Below are positions 47,201 to 59,200 of a DNA stretch of 64,000 nt, one piece after another (within the stretch, counting starts at the first letter, position 1; each line of letters starts with the position of its first letter). A model generated the notes under the pieces. It was not told the origin of the DNA. It made no database searches and worked only from the letters and a program-made list of their open reading frames with translations. The position numbers were made by a program, and so were the translations under genes. Origin of the DNA: Protonemura montana (lineage: Eukaryota > Arthropoda > Insecta > Plecoptera > Nemouridae); NCBI GenBank assembly GCA_947568835.1, contig OX387605.1:992001-1056000 (forward strand), written 5' to 3'.

Positions 47201-50200
47201 ACAATATTCTTTGACAGTATAAAAACATCTCTCAATTAAAAACTCTTTTATGCTATTACTCAGTGCCTGTCCTTGTTTTTCCCTTGATAAAATTAGGTAG
47301 GGCATTATAAAGTTTTGCACCGGCAACATCTGGGTCTTTCTTTGTTATATCAAGTTTTATTTTCTTTAGTTCTGAATATGATTGTAACGTTGCTTCCCCC
47401 GTTGCCCGCCAGGTTTTGCCGGCGACGGCTTCTACTGCGGTGACGTGGACGAGTGTGTGACCAGCAACGGTGGCTGCTCAACCCTGGTGACCTGCATCAA
47501 CACCCACGGCTCCCGAGTCTGCACTCCCTGCCCTCCTGGGTATTACGGCGACGGCACGCGTTGTGCCTTCGTGGGCGGTCCTTGCGCCACAAACAACGGA
47601 GGATGTCATCCCAACGCCATCTGCACGGATAACTCAGGTACTATTACTTTGTTCTTAATTGTTTTTCATGTCTACTTGATGTAAACTTAGCAATAGTTTT
47701 AAGAAAAACTATTTCAACTGGGTTTTGAATGCTAAGTGAAGGGCTACTAAATTTAGTAATCTAAAAATGAAAAGTTATTATTATTATTTTATTATTATTA
47801 TTTATTCATTTAAATTTAGAAATTTAGTATCCCTTTACTTGGCATTCAAAACCCATTTCAAATAGTTTTTCTCTTACATCTCGTTGATTTTTATTTATTT
47901 ATTTATTTGGCCAGCTGACAGGTACTTAGTAATTGTACGAGTCTTAATTTAACGTAATTTAGACAGAGATGACGTAATAAAAAGTATAATAATCATACCA
48001 GCGTTGAGTGCAGGTTCTCGGTAGAGAAACAACGTCAATGTTACAGTCTCTACGTGAAAGATGGCCGCCAAATGACTACCTTACCGACAAAAATGCAGAG
48101 TACCGGAACATCACGTTAAGTGGAGCCACTGTTGTATGAAATTTAATTTCAATATTTCTCGTTGGTTAACTCGCTTTTGTGACTTTTCATGCTCAAAAGA
48201 TCTCCGTCAATGTTTACCTCAACGATTGATAAACACGTAACGATATTCAATGTAAGAGCAAGGTAAGGACAAGCCCAGGCACCTTCAGGTCACAAAAGCG
48301 AGTTAAACTACGAGAAATATTGAAATTAAATCTCATACGACAGTGGCTCCACTTAACTTGATGTTCCGGTACTCTGCATTTTTGTCGGTAAGGTAGTTAT
48401 TTGGCGGCCATCTTACACGCAGAGACTGTAACATTGACGTTGTTTCTCGACCTAGAACCTACACTCAACGACATTGAGCTTGAGAACTCGAAAGGCTCGA
48501 AAGCTAAGTGTGTACCTACTAACTATTCATTCTACTTGCTAGGCCTAGTTACTTGCACCTACATCCTACTTGCTAGGCCTAGTTACTTGCACCTACATCC
48601 TACTTGCTAGACCTAGTTACTTGCACCTATATCCTACTTGCTAGGCCTAGTTACTTGCACGTACATCCTACTTGCTAGACCTAGTTACTTGCACCTACAT
48701 CCTACTTGCTAGGCCTAGTTACTTGCACCTACATCCTACTTGCTAGACCTAGTTACTTGCACCTATATCCTACTTGCTAGGCCTAGTTACTTGCACCTAC
48801 ATCCTACTTGCTAGGCCTAGTTACTTGCACCTACATCCTACTTGCTAGACCTAGTTACTTGCACCTACATCCTACTTGCTAGGCCTAGTTACTTGCACGT
48901 ACATCCTACTTGCTAGACCTAGTTACTAGCACCTACATCCTACTTGCTAGGCCTAGTTACTTGCACCTACATCCTACTTGCTAGGCCTAGTTACTTGCAC
49001 CTACATCCTACTTGCTAGACCTAGTTACTTGCACCTACATCCTACTTGCTAGACCTAGTTACTAGGCACCTACATCCTACTTGCTAGGCCTAGTTACTTG
49101 CACCTACATCCTACTTGCTAGGCCTAGTTACTTGGCACCTACATCCTACTTGCTAGACCTAGTTACTTGCACCTACATCCTACTTGCTAGGCCTAGTTAC
49201 TTGCACCTACATCCTACTTGCTAGGCCTAGTTACTTGCACCTACATCCTACTTGCTAGGCCTAGTTACTTGCACCTACATCCTACTTGCTAGACCTAGTT
49301 ACTTGCACCTACATCCTACTTGCTAGACCTAGTTACTTGCACCTACATCCTACTTGCTAGGCCTAGTTACTTGCACCTACATCCTACTTGCTAGACCTAG
49401 TTACTTGCACCTACATCCTACTTGCTAGACCTAGTTACTAGGCACCTACATCCTACTTGCTAGGCCTAGTTACTTGCACCTACATCCTACTTGCTAGGCC
49501 TAGTTACTTGCACCTACATCCTACTTGCTAGACCTAGTTACTTGCACCTACATCCTACTTGCTAGACCTAGTTACTTGCACCTACATCCTACTTGCTAGG
49601 CCTAGTTACTTGGCACCTACATCCTACTTGCTAGACCTAGTTACTTGCACCTACATCCTACTTGCTAGGCCTAGTTACTTGCACCTACATCCTACTTGCT
49701 AGGCCTAGTTACTTGCACCTACATCCTACTTGCTAGGCCTAGTTACTTGCACCTACATCCTACTTGCTAGACCTAGTTACTTGCACGTACATCCTACTTG
49801 CTAGGCCTAGTTACTTGCACCTACATCCTACTTGCTAGACCTAGTTACTTGCACCTACATCCTACTTGCTAGGCCTAGTTACTTGCACCTACATCCTACT
49901 TGCTAGACCTAGTTACTTGGCACCTACATCCTACTTGCTAGGCCTAGTTACTTGCACGTACATCCTACTTGCTAGGCCTAGTTACTTGCACCTACATCCT
50001 ACTTGCTAGACCTAGTTACTTGCACCTACATCCTACTTGCTAGGCCTAGTTACTTGCACGTACATCCTACTTGCTAGACCTAGTTACTTGCACGTACATC
50101 CTACTTGCTAGGCCTAGTTACTTGCACGTACATCCTACTTGCTAGACCTAGTTACTTGCACCTACATCCTACTTGCTAGGCCTAGTTACTTGGCACCTAC

Positions 50201-53200
50201 ATCCTACTTGCTAGGCCTAGTTACTTGCACCTACATCCTACTTGCTAGGCCTAGTTACTTGCACCTACATCCTACTTGCTAGGCCTAGTTACTTGCAAGT
50301 ACATCCTACTTGCTAGACCTAGTTACTTGCACCTACATCCTACTTGCTAGGCCTAGTTACTTGCACCTACATCCTACTTGCTAGACCTAGTTACTTGCAC
50401 CTACATCCTACTTGCTAGACCTAGTTACTAGGCACCTACATCCTACTTGCTAGGCCTAGTTACTTGCACCTACATCCTACTTGCTAGGCCTAGTTACTTG
50501 GCACCTACATCCTACTTGCTAGACCTAGTTACTTGCACCTACATCCTACTTGCTAGGCCTAGTTACTTGCACCTACATCCTACTTGCTAGGCCTAGTTAC
50601 TTGCACCTACATCCTACTTGCTAGGCCTAGTTACTTGCACCTACATCCTACTTGCTAGACCTAGTTACTTGCACCTACATCCTACTTGCTAGACCTAGTT
50701 ACTTGCACCTACATCCTACTTGCTAGGCCTAGTTACTTGCACCTACATCCTACTTGCTAGACCTAGTTACTTGCACCTACATCCTACTTGCTAGACCTAG
50801 TTACTAGGCACCTACATCCTACTTGCTAGGCCTAGTTACTTGCACCTACATCCTACTTGCTAGGCCTAGTTACTTGCACCTACATCCTACTTGCTAGACC
50901 TAGTTACTTGCACCTACATCCTACTTGCTAGACCTAGTTACTTGCACCTACATCCTACTTGCTAGGCCTAGTTACTTGGCACCTACATCCTACTTGCTAG
51001 ACCTAGTTACTTGCACCTACATCCTACTTGCTAGGCCTAGTTACTTGCACCTACATCCTACTTGCTAGGCCTAGTTACTTGCACCTACATCCTACTTGCT
51101 AGGCCTAGTTACTTGCACCTACATCCTACTTGCTAGACCTAGTTACTTGCACGTACATCCTACTTGCTAGGCCTAGTTACTTGCACCTACATCCTACTTG
51201 CTAGACCTAGTTACTTGCACCTACATCCTACTTGCTAGGCCTAGTTACTTGCACCTACATCCTACTTGCTAGACCTAGTTACTTGGCACCTACATCCTAC
51301 TTGCTAGGCCTAGTTACTTGCACGTACATCCTACTTGCTAGGCCTAGTTACTTGCACCTACATCCTACTTGCTAGACCTAGTTACTTGCACCTACATCCT
51401 ACTTGCTAGGCCTAGTTACTTGCACGTACATCCTACTTGCTAGACCTAGTTACTTGCACGTACATCCTACTTGCTAGGCCTAGTTACTTGCACGTACATC
51501 CTACTTGCTAGACCTAGTTACTTGCACCTACATCCTACTTGCTAGGCCTAGTTACTTGGCACCTACATCCTACTTGCTAGGCCTAGTTACTTGCACCTAC
51601 ATCCTACTTGCTAGGCCTAGTTACTTGCACCTACATCCTACTTGCTAGGCCTAGTTACTTGCAAGTACATCCTACTTGCTAGACCTAGTTACTTGCACCT
51701 ATATCCTACTTGCTAGGCCTAGTTACTTGCAAGTACATCCTACTTGCTAGACCTAGTTACTTGCACCTACATCCTACTTGCTAGGCCTAGTTACTTGCAC
51801 CTACATCCTACTTGCTAGGCCTAGTTACTTGCACCTACATCCTACTTGCTAGGCCAAGTTACTTGCACGCACATCCTACTTGCTAGACCTAGTTACTTGC
51901 ACGTACATCCTACTTGCTAGACCTAGTTACTTGCACGTACATCCTACTTGCTAGACCTAGTTACTTGCACCTACATCCTACTTGCTAGACCTAGTTACTT
52001 GCACCTACATCCTACTTGCTAGGCCTAGTTACTTGCACGTACATCCTACTTGCTAGACCTAGTTACTTGCACCTACATCCTACTTGCTAGACCTAGTTAC
52101 TTGCACCTACATCCTACTTGCTAGACCTAGTTACTTGCACCTACATCCTACTTGCTAGGCCTAGTTACTTGCACGTACATCCTACTTGCTAGACCTAGTT
52201 ACTTGCACCTACATCCTACTTGCTAGACCTAGTTACTTGCACGTACATCCTACTTGCTAGACCTAGTTACTTGCACGTACATCCTACTTGCTAGACCTAG
52301 TTACTTGCACGTACATCCTACTTGCTAGACCTAGTTACTTGCACCTACATCCTACTTGCTAGGCCTAGTTACTTGGCACCTACATCCTACTTGCTAGGCC
52401 TAGTTACTTGCACGTACATCCTACTTGCTAGGCCTAGTTACTTGCACGTACATCCTACTTGCTAGACCTAGTTACTTGCACCTACATCCTACTTGCTAGA
52501 CCTAGTTACTTGCACGTACATCCTACTTGCTAGACCTAGTTACTTGGCACCTACATCCTACTTGCTAGACCTAGTTACTTGCACCTACATCCTACTTGCT
52601 AGACCTAGTTACTTGCACCTACATCCTACTTGCTAGACCTAGTTACTTGCACCTACATCCTACTTGCTAGACCTAGTTACTTGCACGTACATCCTACTTG
52701 CTAGACCTAGTTACTTGCACCTACATCCTACTTGCTAGGCCTAGTTACTTGCACCTACATCCTACTTGCTAGACCTAGTTACTTGCACCTATATCCTACT
52801 TGCTAGGCCTAGTTACTTGCACGTACATCCTACTTGCTAGGCCTAGTTACTTGCACGTACATCCTACTTGCTAGGCCTAGTTACTTGCACCTACATCCTA
52901 CTTGCTAGACCTAGTTACTTGCACCTACATCCTACTTGCTAGACCTAGTTACTTGCACCTACATCCTACTTGCTAGACCTAGTTACTTGCACCTGCATCC
53001 TACTTGCTAGGCCTAGTTACTTGCACCTTTATCCTACTTGCTAGACCTAGTTACTTGCACCTACATCCTACTTGCTAGGCCTAGTTACTTGCACCTACAT
53101 CCTACTTGCTAGACCTAGTTACTTGCACGTACATCCTACTTGCTAGGCCTAGTTACTTGCACCTACATCCTACTTGCTAGACCTAGTTACTTGCACCTAC

Positions 53201-56200
53201 ATCCTACTTGCTAGACCTAGTTACTTGCACCTACATCCTACTTGCTAGACCTAGTTACTTGCACGTACATCCTACTTGCTAGACCTAGTTACTTGCACGT
53301 ACATCCTACTTGCTAGACCTAGTTACTTGCACCTACATCCTACTTGCTAGACCTAGTTACTTGGCACCTACATCCTACTTGCTAGGCCTAGTTACTTGCA
53401 CCTACATCCTACTTGCTAGACCTAGTTACTTGCACCTACATCCTACTTGCTAGACCTAGTTACTTGCACGTACATCCTACTTGCTAGGCCTAGTTACTTG
53501 CACCTACATCCTACTTGCTAGGCCTAGTTACTTGCACGTACATCCTACTTGCTAGGCCTAGTTACTTGCACCTACATCCTACTTGCTAGACCTAGTTACT
53601 TGCACGTACATCCTACTTGCTAGGCCTAGTTACTTGCACCTACATCCTACTTGCTAGGCCTAGTTACTTGCACGTACATCCTACTTGCTAGACCTAGTTA
53701 CTTGCACGTACATCCTACTTGCTAGACCTAGTTACTTGGCACCTACATCCTACTTGCTAGACCTAGTTACTTGCACCTACATCCTACTTGCTAGGCCTAG
53801 TTACTTGCACCTACATCCTACTTGCTAGGCCTAGTTACTTGCACCTACATCCTACTTGCTAGACCTAGTTACTTGCACCTACATCCTACTTGCTAGGCCT
53901 AGTTACTTGCACGTACATCCTACTTGCTAGACCTAGTTACTTGCACGTACATCCTACTTGCTAGACCTAGTTACTTGCACCTATATCCTACTTGCTAGAC
54001 CTAGTTACTTGCACGTACATCCTACTTGCTAGACCTAGTTACTTGCACCTACATCCTACTTGCTAGACCTAGTTACTTGCACCTACATCCTACTTGCTAG
54101 GCCTAGTTACTTGCACGTACATCCTACTTGCTAGGCCTAGTTACTTGCACCTACATCCTACTTGCTAGGCCTAGTTACTAGCACCTACATCCTACTTGCT
54201 AGGCCTAGTTACTTGCACGTTCATCCTACTTGCTAGGCCTAGTTACTTGCACCTACATCCTACTTGCTAGGCCTAGTTACTTGCACCTACATCCTACTTG
54301 CTAGGCCTAGTTACTTGCACCTACATCCTACTTGCTAGGCCTAGTTACTTGCACGTACATCCTATTTGCTAGGCCTAGTTACTTGCACCTACATCCTACT
54401 TGCTAGACCTAGTTACTTGCACCTACATCCAGTGATGTATTCGTAAAATTTTTAGTGGGGGTACGCAAAAATGACCTAATATTTGTGTCGGTTGGGCGGG
54501 GGAGGGGGGGGGGGGGGGAGGAGGAGACCCAAGGTGAATGCACCGAAAGAGTGGGAAATAGGGGGCTTTGGGTGCAGCTCTAAGTGCATTTTTATTCTAA
54601 GGTTTTTTTGGAGTCAGTCTACGAGTTTACGATGAAATTGGGCTTGGAATGACCCAAACCAAATTTTGGTTTTTTAAGAGGAGCAAGGCCCCAAAGGGAA
54701 CGCAAATCCACTTGCTTCCTCTTCTGCATCTTGAATTGAACCAACTCGTCCAGTGCGGCTCGTATGTTGCAATTAGGTTATTGTTTGTATTTTTGTCTTT
54801 CCTGCGAATTCTTATTATTTGAAGTGGGCTTGCTTCTGAGAGCTTGCACCACCGTGCGACGCCGCGAAAGCGGCTACCGACTTCCCTACGTGATAATAGT
54901 AATACGGTTCTAACTAACCCCTTTGTTGTGAGTCGCGACGCCGACATAATTCCAGTCTACCTACTCTTAGTACGTTCGCATACAGTGTCATTCTTGCTAG
55001 GTCTATTTTTAAGTAAGTGAATTATTAGGAATGAAACCCTTAACTGGAATATTTTCGTCTTGAAAATAAAGAGGTGCACGATATTTCGAATAATCATAAT
55101 TTAATACTGGGTTCCCGTGCGTTCACCTGCGTTCCCTCAAAAATGCAAAGTGGGGGTACGGCCAAAAATAAAATTAATAGTGGGTGGACTGCGTACACCC
55201 ACGTGTATTGACCAATACATCACTGCCTACATCCTACTTGCTAGACCTAGTTACTTGCACGTACATCCTACTTGCTAGGCCTAGTTACTTGCACGTACAT
55301 CCTACTTGCTAGACCTAGTTACTTGCACCTACATCCTACTTGCTAGGCCTAGTTACTTGCACCTACATCCTACTTGCTAGACCTAGTTACTTGGCACCTA
55401 CATCCTACTTGCTAGGCCTAGTTACTAGCACCTACATCCTACTTGCTAGACCTAGTTACTTGCACCTACATCCTACTTGCTAGACCTAGTTACTTGCACC
55501 TACATCCTACTTGCTAGACCTAGTTACTTGCACCTACATCCTACTTGCTAGACCTAGTTACTTGCACCTACATCCTACTTGCTAGACCTAGTTACTTGCA
55601 CGTACATCCTACTTGCTAGGCCTAGTTACTTGCACGTACATCCTACTTGCTAGGCCTAGTTACTTGCACGTACATCCTACTTGCTAGGCCTAGTTACTAG
55701 CACCTACATCCTACTTGCTAGGCCTAGTTACTTGCACGTACATCCTACTTGCTAGGCCTAGTTACTTGCACCTACATCCTACTTGCTAGGCCTAGTTACT
55801 TGCACGTACATCCTACTTGCTAGACCTAGTTACTTGCACCTACATCCTACTTGCTAGACCTAGTTACTTGCACGTACATCCTCCTTGCTAGACCTAGTTA
55901 CTTGCACCTACATCCTACTTGCTAGACCTAGTTACTTGCACCTACATCCTACTTGCTAGGCCTAGTTACTTGCACGTACATCCTACTTGCTAGGCCTAGT
56001 TACTTGCACCTACATCCTACTTGCTAGGCCTAGTTACTTGCACCTACATCCTACTTGCTAGGCCTAGTTACTTGCACCTACATCCTACTTGCTAGGCCTA
56101 GTTACTTGCACCTACATCCTACTTGCTAGACTTAGTTACTTGCACGTACATCCTACTTGCTAGGCCTAGTTACTTGCACGTACATCCTACTTGCTAGGCC

Positions 56201-59200
56201 TAGTTACTTGCACGTACATCCTACTTGCTAGGCCTAGTTACTTGCACGTACATCCTACTTGCTAGACCTAGTTACTTGCACGTACATCCTACTTGCTAGG
56301 CCTAGTTACTTGCACCTACATCCTACTTGCTAGACCTAGTTACTTGCACCTACATCCTACTTGCTAGGCCTAGTTACTTGCACGTACATCCTACTTGCTA
56401 GGCCTAGTTACTTGCACCTACATCCTACTTGCTAGGCCTAGTTACTTGCACCTACATCCTACTTGCTAGGCCTAGTTACTTGCACGTACATCCTACTTGC
56501 TAGACCTAGTTACTTGCACCTACATCCTACTTGCTAGACCTAGTTACTTGCACCTACATCCTACTTGCTAGACCTAGTTACTTGCACCTACATCCTACTT
56601 GCTAGGCCTAGTTACTTGCACCTACATCCTACTTGCTAGGCCTAGTTACTTGCACGTACATCCTACTTGCTAGACCTAGTTACTTGCACCTACATCCTAC
56701 TTGCTAGGCCTAGTTACTAGCACCTACATCCTACTTGCTAGGCCTAGTTACTTGCACCTACATCCTACTTGCTAGACCTAGTTACTTGCACGTACATCCT
56801 ACTTGCTAGGCCTAGTTACTTGCACCTACATCCTACTTGCTAGACCTAGTTACTTGCACCTACATCCTACTTGCTAGGCCTAGTTACTTGCACGTACATC
56901 CTACTTGCTAGACCTAGTTACTTGCACCTACATCCTACTTGCTAGGCCTAGTTACTTGCACGTACATCCTACTTGCTAGGCCTAGTTACTTGCACCTACA
57001 TCCTACTTGCTAGACCTAGTTACTTGCACGTACATCCTACTTGCTAGGCCTAGTTACTTGCACGTACATCCTACTTGCTAGACCTAGTTACTTGCACCTA
57101 TATCCTACTTGCTAGACCTAGTTACTTGCACGTACATCCTACTTGCTAGACCTAGTTACTTGCACGTACATCCTACTTGCTAGGCCTAGTTACTTGCACG
57201 TACATCCTACTTGCTAGACCTAGTTACTTGCACCTACATCCTACTTGCTAGACCTAGTTACTTGCACCTACATCCTACTTGCTAGACCTAGTTACTTGGC
57301 ACCTACATCCTACTTGCTAGACCTAGTTACTTGCACGTACATCCTACTTGCTAGACCTAGTTACTTGCACGTACATCCTACTTGCTAGGCCTAGTTACTT
57401 GCACGTACATCCTACTTGCTAGACCTAGTTACTTGCACCTACATCCTACTTGCTAGACCTAGTTACTTGCACCTTCATCCTACTTGCTAGGCCTAGTTAC
57501 TTGCACCTACATCCTACTTGCTAGGCCTAGTTACTTGCACGTACATCCTACTTGCTAGACCTAGTTACTTGCACCTACATCCTACTTGCTAGACCTAGTT
57601 ACTTGCACCTACATCCTACTTGCTAGGCCTAGTTGGCACCTACATCCTACTTGCTAGGCCTAGTTACTTGCACGTACATCCTACTTGCTAGGCCTAGTTA
57701 CTTGCACGTACATCCTACTTGCTAGGCCTAGTTACTTGCACCTACATAATTCTATGGAGAAATTCCAAACAAGATGAGCTGATGAAGACACATGAAATCA
57801 TGTTTGCATTTTCAATTCTTGGTCTGTCAACTTGAAAACATTTGAGGGACTAAATATGTATTCTATTTACAATGGATAAAAATCAAATGGGAGCATATGA
57901 AAATGATCACTTTGGGAAAATGTGGCCGCAACACCTGCAGGTGTGCAGACCCGAAGATCTTGTCTGACATCCGGCTTTGCATTGACTTGACGATCTCTTC
58001 TCTTCCCCTGGCAGCCGTCAGCTCCACCTACGTGTCCTGCAGATGCTTGTCTGGTTTCACTGGGTTGGGCGTCGGCCCACTAGGCTGCACTGCTGATCTG
58101 CCCGACGTTGAGGGTCGAGATCCGTGTACTGCTAAACCGTGCGGAGCTGGACGCTGCGTGAGCAGCCGCGGTTCATTCAGCTGCGTTTGTCCCGCGGGAC
58201 TGACAGGTGAGAACACTTGCTTAGAGGTTCCACCAGCAGATAGGTTTGTTCGGGTTCGGATTGTACGATGAAGTAGGCATCTATTTTTATTTATTTTATT
58301 TATTTATTTATTTCAATCCATAACATACATACTTATTTGCAGTTATACATTGTTAAAAATGTAAAACATTCTCTAAAATCTTGTAAAATCTGGAGCAATC
58401 ACAGGTGTGAGGACTTCCAGGGTAACTTGAACTCAAGGAAGTACCTGTAAGTACTTGTAAAGTAAGTACTAAGTGAGTGTAAGCTTACAGGGTTTGACCA
58501 GCAGACAGGTTAGGTCGGGTTCAGATTGTAAAATCTGTAAAAATTCTTGTAAAATCTGGAGCAATTTCACTTGCCCCGAACAAATATTTTGTTGCTTTTT
58601 TGTTTGCGCTCTAGCTGCCGAACGCCTGCTTCGATTTGAACCAAATTTGCAGTGCACGTTGTTGTCTTGGCAATTTGAACATCATGTGATTTTCAACAAA
58701 ATCGGTTGAATTTTTTTGATACTATTTAAAGTTCAGTTACATTTTCAGTCGTATATATCGTCATTGGAGTTTTGAAGTCGAAAGTATTTGATATTTTCCC
58801 ACCGAACTTTACAAAGATGTAAAAAGACATCGAATTTAAGTAGTTGTGAAGTTTTTGAGCCCGGGTGGGTTTCCTTTCTCTTTTAATTCAAACATTTCCG
58901 GCTTAATTTTGTCACATTTGGCCGTTGCTATGGTAAACAACGAGTCATCAAGTGCTTGACAACAGTTTGAAAAATGATGACGTCATCACAGCCTTCTATA
59001 ATGTCTCCTCTACTTTCCATTCCATATTGTAGATTCCTCTAAATATTCTCAACAAATGAAGTGTCATCCAGGTGGCACTGACTCGGTACTTGCTGGACCC
59101 AAAACACAGAACCTAACCTAACTTAACCTAACCTAACCTAACCTAACCTAACCTCTGAAACATGTCACCTGTCAGAATTGCCCACCAAGGACATGCATTG

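Noticed and set aside
54627-54947. 106-aa minus-strand ORF in the hAT-like element
   Set aside because: No transposase motif; the element is short and appears non-autonomous.
48520-57748. CRISPR array
   Set aside because: Units are head-to-tail with no unique spacers, in a eukaryotic intron.
57897-58014. Upstream extension of cubilin-like exon 9 from ATG 57897
   Set aside because: The acceptor at 58014 gives the correct phase and EGF cysteine spacing; the upstream codons are intron.
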